From Notoacmeibacter marinus (GTDB lineage: Bacteria; Pseudomonadota; Alphaproteobacteria; Rhizobiales; Rhizobiaceae), in assembly GCF_002238045.1 (NCBI RefSeq), contig NZ_NBYO01000001.1:1302001-1366000 (forward strand): DNA of 64,000 nucleotides, read 5' to 3'. This document shows, in pieces, positions 31,245-42,563 of this stretch (the first letter of the stretch is position 1; every line of letters starts with the position of its first letter). The notes below the pieces were generated by a model. The model did no database searches, was not told the origin of the DNA, and saw nothing but the letters and a program-made list of their open reading frames with translations. The translations under genes and the position numbers were made by a program.

Positions 31245-31490
31245 ATGGGTTTTTTCAATAGGTCCGAAAAGCATGGCGACTTGGTTGGCGCCATGATGGA
31301 CCGGACAGGCGCGCTGGACGATGAGCGTATTCTTCGCCTTTCCGATTCCGTTTTGCGCACGGCATGGTTCCGATGCCAGGGCTGCCGTCAGGCCGACGCC
31401 TGCGCCGAGTTCCTGGAAACGGGCGATGCGGACGCGCCGACGCCGGATTACTGTCAGAACAAGGCGCTTATGGACTCGCTGGCCCGCTGA
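31245..31490 (+). CDS. DUF6455-like small cysteine protein
   Basis: 81-residue cytosolic protein with four cysteines: C-x2-C-x5-C (R-C-Q-G-C-R-Q-A-D-A-C, near residue 44) and a later C in D-Y-C-Q-N. The spacing would fit a metal or iron-sulfur site. It looks like the DUF6455 family, often found in alphaproteobacteria near redox genes. ATG 31245 follows GGGAGAGG. The open frame extends upstream to 31026, but that part overlaps the divergent gene and the FNR box, so it is rejected. Confidence 0.8.
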   Translation: MGFFNRSEKHGDLVGAMMDRTGALDDERILRLSDSVLRTAWFRCQGCRQADACAEFLETGDADAPTPDYCQNKALMDSLAR

Positions 31491-31544
31491 GGTCCGGGCT
31501 GCGCGCCGATGGATCGGCAATGACAGCATTCGCTCGTCCGGCGT

Positions 31545-31625
31545 TCAGCGCCGGCGGCGAAACAGCCACGATGCGATAACGAACGCCGCAATGAAAATGG
31601 CAATCCAGATCAGCCAGCGCAGCAT
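31545..31625 (-). CDS. 26-residue single-TM peptide after metH
   Basis: Short gene, M-L-R-W-L followed by about 17 hydrophobic residues and ending F-R-R-R-R: one TM helix with a basic C-terminus. Its ribosome site AGGAGGAG begins within the metH stop codon (TAGGAGGAG) and sits 6 bp before the ATG, the best Shine-Dalgarno in the operon. Function unknown. Small size limits certainty, but the ribosome site and the amphipathic layout are strong. Confidence 0.6.
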   Translation of the reverse strand: MLRWLIWIAIFIAAFVIASWLFRRRR

Positions 31626-31637
31626 GACGTTCTCCTC

Positions 31638-34282
<2,645 letters not shown>

Positions 34283-34286
<4 letters not shown>

Positions 34287-35344
34287 GCGTTCACCGCGAT
34301 CTGGAAGGGTTCGAGACCGGAGAGTCGAAGGGTCGGCGTGATTTGGGGCGGCTGGTGAGGTTTCGTCGCCTCGACGGCCTTGGCGATGGCGCGGATATGG
34401 TCGGGCGTGGTGCCGCAGCAGCCGCCGAGAATGTTGACATAGCCTTCGTCCGCCCATGGCTTGAGCTGCGCCTGCATCTCATCCGGGCTCTGGTCGTATT
34501 CGCCGAAGGCGTTGGGCAGGCCAGCATTCGGGAAGGCCAGGATGCTACAATCGGCGACCTTGGAAATCGCCACGATATGGGGGCGCATTTCGTCGGCGCC
34601 AAGGGCGCAGTTCAGCCCGACCGCGAAGGGTCTGGCGTGCTTGACCGACAGCCAAAAGGCTTCCGGCGTCTGGCCGGAGAGGGTGCGGCCAGACCGATCC
34701 GTGATGGTGCCGGAAATCAGAATCGGCTTTTCCGCGCCATGGGCATCGAACGCCTCCTGCGCGGCAAGGATGGCGGCCTTGGCATTGAGCGTATCGAAGA
34801 TCGTCTCGATCAGCAGCGCGTCGACATTGTCGAACATCGCGTCGATCTGGCCGCGATAGGTCTCTTTCACCTCGTCGAAGGTGACATCGCGAAAACCGGG
34901 ATCCTCCACTTTGGGTGAGATCGACAGCGTCTTGTTGAGCGGGCCGATGGAGCCCAGAACGGCGCGTGGCTTGTCCGGTGTCTTCTCCGTCCATTCATCG
35001 GCGCATTGGCGGGCGACCTTCGCGGCGGCGGCGGCGATCTCGCCGGCATGATCCTGCAGGCCGTAATCGGCCTGGCTGATCGTGGTGGCGTTGAAGCTGT
35101 TGGTTTCGATCAGGTCCGCACCGGCTTCCAGATAGGCGTCGTGGACTTTCGCCACCGCTTCCGGCTTCGTCAGCGACAGAAGATCGTTGTCGCCTTTCAG
35201 CGGCAACTTCCAGTCGACGAATTGCGTGCCGCGAAAATCCTCTTCCTCCAGCTTCTGGCGCTGGAGCATCGTGCCCATCGCGCCGTCGAGAATGAGAATG
35301 TGGTTTGCGGCCCGCTCGGTGACGTCTTTCCAACGCTCAGTCAT
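34283..35344 (-). CDS. Homocysteine S-methyltransferase part of split MetH
   Basis: 353-residue BHMT-type TIM barrel. The zinc thiolates are C246 (G-L-N-C) and C309/C310 (G-G-C-C-G-T), which bind homocysteine. It starts M-T-E-R-W, runs through D-G-A-M-G-T-M-L-Q near residue 20, and ends L-R-L-S-G-L-E-P-F, exactly the linker that continues into the folate domain in single-chain MetH. The TGA overlaps the next gene's ATG (ATGA), giving near-equal synthesis of the two halves. The ATG at 35344 has AGGGA about 9 bp upstream. Confidence 0.94.
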
Positions 35345-35367
35345 GAAGTTCAATCCCTGATGGTGGC

Positions 35368-35910
35368 CTATTGGGCCGCCGGTTCGGTTCTTGTTGCGGT
35401 TTGGGCTTTCGCAAGCCGGCGCATCGTTTCGATATTGCAAGCCGTCGCATAGCCCAATGCGCGCTTGATGCCCGGCAGGATGGCCGCGCCGTTCATGGCG
35501 TAGGCCAGTTCGATCAGACCTGGGTCGCCATAGGCCGCCCGGACAGCCTCACGGGCCTCGGTGTCGTCGGTTCGATCGCGGACGGTCGCGTCGGCAAGCC
35601 GACAAACCCATTGCAGGTCGGGTGTAAGGTGCTGGCCAGTCAAAGCGCGATCGATGGTCGCGTCATCCATTCCGGACTGCCTGGCCAGGTTGATCTCGAC
35701 TTCGACGCAAGCGCCGCGTATTCGCGCCACATGGTAAGCATCCTTCGGGGCATGGCGGTTCGGATCGAGAAAGCCGAACAGCCTGTTGTAACGCATCAGA
35801 AGGCCAAAATCCGTTTTCGCGATCTCGCGCACATAGTCCAGCGTCACGCCGAGCCGCTTTTCCCCACGACGGATCATGGAAAGCGCGAGCATTGTCAGAG
35901 GTGAAGTCAT
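35368..35910 (-). CDS. CMD/AhpD-fold-like protein in methionine operon
   Basis: 180 residues, all-helical, with the layout of carboxymuconolactone decarboxylase/AhpD-like proteins ([16 protein letters not shown] near residue 78, then a D-R-A-L-T-G helix). The C-x-x-C redox pair of AhpD is missing; a single Cys is at that site. ATG 35910 follows GGAAGGAA. It lies between metF and the metH genes, 23 bp before the latter, so it is expressed with them. Its role there is unknown. Confidence 0.7.
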   Translation of the reverse strand: MTSPLTMLALSMIRRGEKRLGVTLDYVREIAKTDFGLLMRYNRLFGFLDPNRHAPKDAYHVARIRGACVEVEINLARQSGMDDATIDRALTGQHLTPDLQWVCRLADATVRDRTDDTEAREAVRAAYGDPGLIELAYAMNGAAILPGIKRALGYATACNIETMRRLAKAQTATRTEPAAQ

Positions 35911-35966
35911 GCCAATTCCTTCCGTGCCGGATTTTGCCTGCATGTCAAAGCAGCTGCCCTGACAGT

Positions 35967-36920
35967 TCATTCTCTGTGTCGGATACGGGCATGGGCTTCG
36001 CCCAGCGCACGGCTGACCGCAATGGCGATGTCCGCCCGGTTCAGCGTGTAAAGGTGAAAGTCGCGAACACCGCCATCGTAAAGTTCGGCACACAGATCCG
36101 TCGCAACCGATGCCGTGAGCATCTGGCGGGTCGGAAGATCGTCCTCCAGCCCTTCGAAGAGGCGCCGATACCAGTCCGGCACCGCGACGCCGACGGCGTT
36201 CGCCATGCGCGACAGGCCCTCGACATTGGGTTGCAGCATGACGCCCGGCACGATGTCGATGTCGATCCCGGCATCGGCGACACGGTCGCGGAAGCGAAAG
36301 AAGATGTCCGCTTCGAAGAAGAACTGGGTGATGGCCTTACTTGCGCCCGCGTCGGCCTTGCGCCGCAGCACGTCGAGTTCGGTCTGCCAGTCGGGGCTTT
36401 CGGGATGCCGTTCGGGATAGGCCGAACAGAACACCTCGAAATCATGGCGTTTCTTCAGCCCCTCGATCAGTTCCGGAGCATAGGGATAGCCCTCGGGATG
36501 CGGCTCGTAGCGACCGCCGAAGCCGGACTGCGGATCGCCGCGCAGGGCGACGATCGACCGGACACCGGCCTCCCATAATTCATCGGCCACCGCATCGATG
36601 GTCGCGCAGCTTGCGCCGACGCAGGTCAGATGAGCAGCCGGCGTCAGAGACGTCTCGCGCACCATTCTGGCGACGGTGCCGAGAGTGCGCTCCTGGGTGG
36701 TGCCACCCGCGCCATAAGTGACGGATACATAGGAGGGCTGGAGGATCTCCAGTCGTTTGACGGCGTCCCATAAAGCCGCCTCGGCCTTCTCGGTCTTTGC
36801 CGGGAAAAACTCGTAGGACACCTTTACATCGGCATCGTTCGCGCCATCCAGCCGAATGACGGGAGCCCGGTCCGTGCTCTCCCGAAGGGGCGTATGCGGC
36901 ATCGCCATCATGGTCTCCAT
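35967..36920 (-). CDS. metF: Methylenetetrahydrofolate reductase MetF
   Basis: 317-residue FAD-dependent TIM barrel making 5-methyl-THF, the methyl donor for MetH. Family marks are S-Y-E-F-F-P-A-K near residue 37, V-S-V-T-Y-G-A-G-G near 65, L-R-G-D near 125, and Q-F-F-F near 208. The ATG at 36920 has GGAGG about 9 bp upstream; a few nearby in-frame Met codons make the exact start uncertain by up to 8 residues. First gene of the methionine operon behind an operator-like promoter. Confidence 0.94.
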   Translation of the reverse strand: METMMAMPHTPLRESTDRAPVIRLDGANDADVKVSYEFFPAKTEKAEAALWDAVKRLEILQPSYVSVTYGAGGTTQERTLGTVARMVRETSLTPAAHLTCVGASCATIDAVADELWEAGVRSIVALRGDPQSGFGGRYEPHPEGYPYAPELIEGLKKRHDFEVFCSAYPERHPESPDWQTELDVLRRKADAGASKAITQFFFEADIFFRFRDRVADAGIDIDIVPGVMLQPNVEGLSRMANAVGVAVPDWYRRLFEGLEDDLPTRQMLTASVATDLCAELYDGGVRDFHLYTLNRADIAIAVSRALGEAHARIRHRE

Positions 36921-37003
36921 TGGCCCTGGCCTCCGGCGCGGCATGAGGTCAACCGCTGCGGGAAGTCAAGCGGCGAACCGACCTGCGCTCCAGGTGGCGC
37001 GAG

Positions 37004-37034
37004 GACATAAACAATTCTTTATGTCTCTTGTCAA
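37004..37034 (-). promoter_or_regulatory. metF-metH operon promoter overlapping a palindrome
   Basis: Read on the minus strand: TTGACA (37034-37029), a 17-bp spacer, then TTTATG (37011-37006) as -10. A palindrome with 8-bp arms GACATAAA / TTTATGTC and a 6-bp centre (37004-37025) covers the spacer and -10. This layout fits direct repression; ArsR-type or similar regulators control metF/metH in related bacteria, but no regulator gene is adjacent here. Confidence 0.6.
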
Positions 37035-37164
37035 TGGTTCGCGGCAGAAGCGGCGCACATCATATCCAACCTGACATTACGTAAGGTGCAATTCGTTACA
37101 AATTAAGCAGGTGTCAAGGGTTGATGCTGCAAGTTGATATTCGCTGCCAAAGGAACTCAGGGCT

Positions 37165-39195
37165 ATGCCGGCCAAGCAAACCTATCGTATTCTTCTTGCT
37201 GACGCGGATCGCGACCGGTTGCTTGTGGTGCGCGAAGCTCTGAGTGAACTCACCCGAACATCGCTTTCGGTCACGACCTGCCATAGCGCGGGCGCCATGA
37301 TCGGCCTGCTCAAACGCGACACATTCGACTTGATCCTGGCTGCCGCCGACCTTCCCGGCTGCTGTGGCGCCGAACTGCTGTGTTGGATGAAGGCGCAGGC
37401 CCGGCAGGTGCCGATCGTGCTGATAGCTCCCGAGTGGCAGAATTCGGACGAGATGGAATATAGCGGCGCAGCGGATCTGCTGCATCATGGCGAACTGACC
37501 GCGCCCATTCTGGAGCGCGCCATCCGCTATGCGGTGTACGGCCATGACCGACAGGCCATGACGATGTCCGTTCTGGAGAACACCGAGGCGGCCATCGCCG
37601 TCATCGATGGCGAAAACCGTGTGAGAATGGCCAATTCGGCCTTCTGGAGCGCCGCGGCACAATCGGCGGCGAGCGCGGGCCGCTTTCAGTCCGACGTACT
37701 TCTGGCCAAAGTCCTGCGCCACGAAACCGGCCAGATCCACGTCGGCGACCGTGTGTTCGAAAGCCGTGTCGTCGACCTGCCGCATGATTTCCGGTCGATC
37801 GTGCTGGTCGACGTCACGCGCCACGCCATGGCTCTGGAAGAGCGGCGGGACACCGAGAAGCGCATCACGCACCTGGCCACGCACGATCCGTTGACCGGCC
37901 TGCCCAACCGGCTCGGTTTCAGCGGCGAAATCAACAAGCGCATTCGTTCGGCCAAGCTGGAGGAACGCGAATTCTACCTCGTCACCTTCGATCTGAAGCG
38001 CTTCAAGGAGATCAACGACGTTTTCGGACATGCGACCGGAGACGGCTTGCTCCGAAGCGTTGCCAAGCGAATGCGCGAATGCCTGCGGGAAGATGAGTAT
38101 CTGGCCCGGCTGGGCGGCGACGAATTCGTTGTCATTCAGCCGAAGACACAAAGCGATGACGACAAGCTGCCCTCGGTCGTTCGGCGTGTCCTCAAGGCCT
38201 GCGACCAGAGCTTCAGCATCAAGAAGAAGCTGATCAACGTGTCGCTCAGCGCCGGCATATCGATCTATCCGGACCACGGCCGCACTGCGGAGGAACTGCA
38301 GGCCAATGCGGGCTGCGCGATCGGGCGCATCAAACAGAACCCGCTGGAACGCGTTTGCACCTTCGACGAGAATATGGACCGGGCTCTCCGCAAGCGGCGG
38401 ACATTGGCCGCCGATCTGCAGAAGGCGCTGGAGGACCGCGCCATCGAAGTGCATTTCCAGCCGAAAGCCAGGGTCGGCGATTGTCGCCTGACCGGTTTCG
38501 AAGCGCTGGCGCGATGGACCCACCCCGAGCTCGGACCGATTTCACCGGTCGAGTTCATCTCGATTGCCGAAGAGTATGGCATGATCATCGAACTGGGCCG
38601 ATGCCTGATGGAGAAGGCCTGCTCCATCGCCTATCACTGGCCGCGCGATCTTCAGCTCGCGATCAATGTCTCGCCCGTTCAGATCATCCATACCGATCTG
38701 GTCGAAACGGTACGCGAAACGCTCCTGACGACCGGTCTCAATCCCAAACGGCTTGAAATCGAGATCACCGAATCCCTCCTTATCGGGGATACGGAGCGGA
38801 CGCTGGACGTGCTGCGCAAGTTGCGGGCCATGGACATATCGATCGCCATGGACGATTTCGGCACGGGCTATTCCTCGCTATCGGCTCTCATGGCCTTCCC
38901 CTTCGATACGCTGAAGATCGACCGGAGCTTCATCGAGAAAATCACGCATAATCCGCAGGCCTACGAAATCGTACGCTCGGTGATCGGTCTGGGCCGGATG
39001 ATGGACTTCAAGGTCGTGGCCGAAGGCGTCGACATGCAAAGCCATATCGACTTTCTGCGCGAGCATGGCTGCTCGGAAATGCAGGGCTTCCTTCTCGGCA
39101 AACCGATGCCTGCCGAACAGGTCACAAGGCTGATCGAAGCGGGACCGGTGCTGAAATATACCGCGTCGCCGGGCGTGGTGCCACGCGCCGCCTGA
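37165..39195 (+). CDS. GGDEF-EAL protein with degenerate receiver domain
   Basis: 676 residues. The N-terminal receiver-like domain (about 5-115) has Ala at the expected phospho-acceptor place (A60 in F-D-L-I-L-A-A-A-D), so it is probably not phosphorylated. A PAS-like linker (about 130-225) follows. The GGDEF domain has an intact G-G-D-E-F at 317-321 but no R-x-x-D inhibitory site just before it. The EAL domain has E446-A-L, D-D-F-G-T-G-Y and K-I-D-R-S-F-I, so cyclic-di-GMP hydrolysis looks possible. Both enzyme motifs look active by eye; the net direction is unknown. Single gene, divergent from metF. Confidence 0.93.
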   Translation: MPAKQTYRILLADADRDRLLVVREALSELTRTSLSVTTCHSAGAMIGLLKRDTFDLILAAADLPGCCGAELLCWMKAQARQVPIVLIAPEWQNSDEMEYSGAADLLHHGELTAPILERAIRYAVYGHDRQAMTMSVLENTEAAIAVIDGENRVRMANSAFWSAAAQSAASAGRFQSDVLLAKVLRHETGQIHVGDRVFESRVVDLPHDFRSIVLVDVTRHAMALEERRDTEKRITHLATHDPLTGLPNRLGFSGEINKRIRSAKLEEREFYLVTFDLKRFKEINDVFGHATGDGLLRSVAKRMRECLREDEYLARLGGDEFVVIQPKTQSDDDKLPSVVRRVLKACDQSFSIKKKLINVSLSAGISIYPDHGRTAEELQANAGCAIGRIKQNPLERVCTFDENMDRALRKRRTLAADLQKALEDRAIEVHFQPKARVGDCRLTGFEALARWTHPELGPISPVEFISIAEEYGMIIELGRCLMEKACSIAYHWPRDLQLAINVSPVQIIHTDLVETVRETLLTTGLNPKRLEIEITESLLIGDTERTLDVLRKLRAMDISIAMDDFGTGYSSLSALMAFPFDTLKIDRSFIEKITHNPQAYEIVRSVIGLGRMMDFKVVAEGVDMQSHIDFLREHGCSEMQGFLLGKPMPAEQVTRLIEAGPVLKYTASPGVVPRAA

Positions 39196-39289
39196 TCGCC
39201 GGGTCGCGCCGGCGGGCGGTGGCTGCCACTTTGAACAAAGCTATGGGATCGGAAACGACTATCCGTTGTATTCTGCCCGAAGCTTGTCC

Positions 39290-41968
39290 ATGTTTGCGAT
39301 GGATTTGGCAGGGTTCATGGACTATCGATTGACCGGCAACATTCTGGGTGAATTGCACCAGCGTCGGCTCGGTCTACTGCCGGCCAACGTCGTTGCCTTT
39401 CTCTTCTTCTTCACGGCGTCGGGCGGTGTGCTTTACCTGTCCGACCGCACCGATACGTTTGCCCCGATCTGGCCTGCGGCGGGCGTGGCGCTCGCCATGA
39501 TTTCGCTGTTCGGCTATCGCGTCGTTCCAAGTCTCTTCCTGGCCAGCCTTCTGGCGCTGCGCTTTTTCGCCGGCAATCTGGCCTTGGGTGAGATGCTGGT
39601 CATCGCCGCCGTCGACGTGGCAGGCCCGATGGCCGGGGTTGCGGCGGCACGGCTGATTGGCGTGCGCGACCCCTTCGAGCGTGTTTCCTCACTCCTGTTA
39701 TTTCTTCTGGTCGCGGGCATACCGAGCGCTTTGGCCACCGTCGGCACCTCGCTGATCGTCGAGACGCAGAACGGACATCTGCCCGCCGACCGCTGGCACG
39801 ATCTGGGTCTCGTGCTGTTGCTCGGCCAACTGGTCGGCATCGTCACCATCTGGCCGCTTCTGGAAAGCTGGTGGCGATATGGCGTGCCGCAACGTCCGGG
39901 CCTTCTGGTCCTGATCGTCGCACTCATCGTCAGCGCCACCAGTGTGCTTCTTCTGACAGACAGCATCTATCTGCGCTTCATCCATGTGGCGCCACTGATC
40001 ATCTGGGCCTCGCTTGCCTATGATGTGCGGGGCGCCTCGCTGGCGGTGGCGCTGGTCGGCCTGCTCTACAGCGTCAATCTGATCTGGCAGGCGGACACGG
40101 TAATGGGCGTGGACATGGTTCAGGGCCGCACCGCCTTTCTACAGCAACAGCTCTTCATCGTTGGAGCGATCGCCCTGGTGGTCGGGGTCATCGACTATTC
40201 CCGGCAGAAGAAGCAGCAGGACCGACTTTCGCTCGCGGCCGATGCTGCCGGGCTCGGTTTCTTCGAAGCCAATCTGAAAACCGGCGTCATGCTCGTCGAT
40301 GAGCGCATCCGCCAGGTGCTCGATCTTCCGGCTTCGAACCAGCCCATCAGGATCATCAGCTTTTTGAACCAGCTAAACCCGGATGACGCGGTCGCGCTTC
40401 GGCCGATTCTTCTGCATGACGACCAGTCCGACGGCACGACCTTCACCGTGGAGCCGCGCATCGACGACAAGGCAACCGCACTGCCGCGCTGGGTTTCGAT
40501 CAATGGCAGGATCGCTCATGAACGCCGCAGCATGGGCGCCACGCGGATCATGGCTCGCGGCTCGGTGCGCGACATCACCGAGCGGAAGCGCGTCGAGCGG
40601 CGCGTACGCCAGCATGAACGTCTGTTGCGCGGCATTCTCGATAGTCTGGCTGCCTGGGTGGCGGTGGTCGGCCCGGATGGCACGGTTGTGGAAACCAATG
40701 AGGGCGACTTCGTGCGCACCGATCGTTCGATGACGGGCCTTCTCGGCACGAAGATCTGGAACGAGACCTGGTGGGACGGCAGCGCCGATGCCGCCTCCAT
40801 GGTGCGCGAAGCGGTGCAGGCGGCCACGCGGGACGGCGAAACGTCCCGTTTCGATATTCGCATGAGCGGGCCGGACGGGCAGAGTTTCGAAGCTTTCTGG
40901 ATCGATTTGCAGATCGCGCCATTGCAGGGCGCGCCGATCACCGGCTCGGTGGTGCTGTCCGGTATCGACATCACCTCGCGCCGCGCTGCGGAGAAATTGT
41001 CGCGCAGCCTCGGCGATATTGTCGATGCCACGCCCGACTATGTGGCGTTCGGCACGCCCGACGGATCGGTGAGCTTTCTTAATCCGGGCGGTCGCCGGCT
41101 GCTTTCCGAAGGCCGCGACCGGAGCGATGCGCACGATCCCGTGCCCGACGAAGCGCCCAATCTCTTCGCCAATCTCACCGACGATCAGCGTGATACGCTC
41201 TTCACCGACGGGTTCTGGATGGGTGAAAACACGCTGGAACTGGCGAATGGACGGCGCATTCCCGTCAGTCAGGTGCTCATCGCCCATAAGGACGACGGCG
41301 TCGTGACATCGCTATCGACCATCATGCGCGACATGACGGAACAGCAACGGAGTGTGGAGCGACAATCGCTTCTCATGCGCGAACTCTCACACAGGGTGAA
41401 GAACACGCTGGCCGTGATCCAGGGCATGGCCCGGCAAACCTTGCGGACGGCCGACAGCCCCCAGAATTTCGCCGACAGCTTCATGGGCCGGATCGCCAGC
41501 CTTTCGGCAAGTCATGCTCTTCTGACGGAACGCGACTGGTCGGCGCCGAGTCTTCGCGAGGTGATCCATTCGCAGTTGCGCCCGCTTCTCGGCGCGGACC
41601 GGTCGATCGAGATTTCCGGGCCGGTCGTTCTGCTACCGGCGGAAACCGCCACGCAGTTCGGCCTGGTCATTCACGAACTCGGAACCAATGCGATCAAGCA
41701 TGGCGCGCTGGCGTCGGACGAAGGGGCGCTTTCGATTACATGGACGATGGGGGACAGGCGGCGTCTGCATTTCGTCTGGAAGGAAAAACACTCGCCGTCC
41801 CAATCCTGTGACGAGAGCGATACGACCGGGTTCGGAACGCGCCTGCTTCAGATGACGGCGATCGGACTGGAGCGACGTTTCGAGGCCGATGGGCTGCGTG
41901 TCATATTCGATCTGGAACTGCCCGACAGCGCGGAACGGCTCGTCGATCCAGCCACTTCGCGGCAGTGA
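39290..41968 (+). CDS. MASE1-PAS-HWE sensor histidine kinase
   Basis: About 893 residues. The N-terminal MASE1-type membrane sensor has roughly eight TM helices (to about residue 300; F-A-P-I-W-P-A-A-G-V-A-L-A). Two or three PAS-like regions follow (about 315-680). An HWE kinase domain comes next: phospho-His in R-E-L-S-H-R-V-K-N-T-L near residue 700, N box H-E-L-G-T-N-A-I-K-H-G, and the W-x-E of the family in V-W-K-E. The start is uncertain: ATG 39290, 39299 and 39320 are all in frame and none has a strong ribosome site. The partner is probably the single-domain regulator 157 bp downstream. Confidence 0.92.
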   Translation: MFAMDLAGFMDYRLTGNILGELHQRRLGLLPANVVAFLFFFTASGGVLYLSDRTDTFAPIWPAAGVALAMISLFGYRVVPSLFLASLLALRFFAGNLALGEMLVIAAVDVAGPMAGVAAARLIGVRDPFERVSSLLLFLLVAGIPSALATVGTSLIVETQNGHLPADRWHDLGLVLLLGQLVGIVTIWPLLESWWRYGVPQRPGLLVLIVALIVSATSVLLLTDSIYLRFIHVAPLIIWASLAYDVRGASLAVALVGLLYSVNLIWQADTVMGVDMVQGRTAFLQQQLFIVGAIALVVGVIDYSRQKKQQDRLSLAADAAGLGFFEANLKTGVMLVDERIRQVLDLPASNQPIRIISFLNQLNPDDAVALRPILLHDDQSDGTTFTVEPRIDDKATALPRWVSINGRIAHERRSMGATRIMARGSVRDITERKRVERRVRQHERLLRGILDSLAAWVAVVGPDGTVVETNEGDFVRTDRSMTGLLGTKIWNETWWDGSADAASMVREAVQAATRDGETSRFDIRMSGPDGQSFEAFWIDLQIAPLQGAPITGSVVLSGIDITSRRAAEKLSRSLGDIVDATPDYVAFGTPDGSVSFLNPGGRRLLSEGRDRSDAHDPVPDEAPNLFANLTDDQRDTLFTDGFWMGENTLELANGRRIPVSQVLIAHKDDGVVTSLSTIMRDMTEQQRSVERQSLLMRELSHRVKNTLAVIQGMARQTLRTADSPQNFADSFMGRIASLSASHALLTERDWSAPSLREVIHSQLRPLLGADRSIEISGPVVLLPAETATQFGLVIHELGTNAIKHGALASDEGALSITWTMGDRRRLHFVWKEKHSPSQSCDESDTTGFGTRLLQMTAIGLERRFEADGLRVIFDLELPDSAERLVDPATSRQ

Positions 41969-42125
41969 AACCGGCCAGATTCACGCATTTTCTGCAGTTC
42001 GGCTTCCGATCGAGCTGTCGCGAACCGGCACACTTTACCGTTCGATAACGATAAACATGCTCTTTTCGTATCTGGGAGAAACTAAAGCGATGATCGAACA
42101 TTGTTCTTCCCGAAAGGACAATAAA

Positions 42126-42485
42126 ATGATGACAGTTTTATTTAAGAACGTCCTAATTGTAGAAGACGAGATGCTGATTGCCATGGATGCGGAGGACAGC
42201 CTGGAATCGGCTGGTCACGGCGTTGCGAGCATCGCCCGGACGGTGAGAGACGCCATGAGCATTCTTCAGAATGCCAAGGTGGACGCCGCCCTTCTGGATT
42301 TCAATCTGCCGGACGGCACATCCGCCCCGATCGCCCAATGGCTGCAGGACCATGGCGTCCCCTTTGCGATCGTGACGTCTCAGAGCCCCAACCAGCTTTG
42401 TGACGAGGGCCTGCCGCGCTCGCGCATCTATCAGAAGCCATCCGATTACGCAGCCATAGCGCAGGATCTCGCCGCTGCGGCCTGA
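42126..42485 (+). CDS. Single-domain response regulator
   Basis: 119-residue CheY-like receiver with no output domain. Acidic pocket V-E-D-E near residue 13, phospho-acceptor D58 (L-L-D-F-N-L-P-D-G), Thr in I-V-T-S, and Lys in Y-Q-K-P. The start is ATG 42126 (GAAAGGA 7 bp upstream), with ATG 42129 as alternative. It directly follows an HWE kinase, so it is the likely phosphate acceptor; pairs like this feed or tune the general stress response in alphaproteobacteria (LovK/LovR type). This role is inferred. Confidence 0.9.
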   Translation: MMTVLFKNVLIVEDEMLIAMDAEDSLESAGHGVASIARTVRDAMSILQNAKVDAALLDFNLPDGTSAPIAQWLQDHGVPFAIVTSQSPNQLCDEGLPRSRIYQKPSDYAAIAQDLAAAA

Positions 42486-42501
42486 TCGCCGGAGTTTGCC
42501 T

Positions 42502-42527
42502 GGAACAGCTTTTGCCGCAATGGCGTT
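42502..42527 (+). promoter_or_regulatory. EcfG-type promoter of sodC
   Basis: GGAAC (42502-42506), 17-bp spacer, CGTT (42524-42527): a full match to the alphaproteobacterial general-stress sigma EcfG consensus (GGAAC-N16/17-CGTT), 37 bp before the sodC ATG. Confidence 0.7.
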
Positions 42528-42563
42528 GGTCTCCCGCAAGTCACTTGTGAGGAGACCTTTTTT

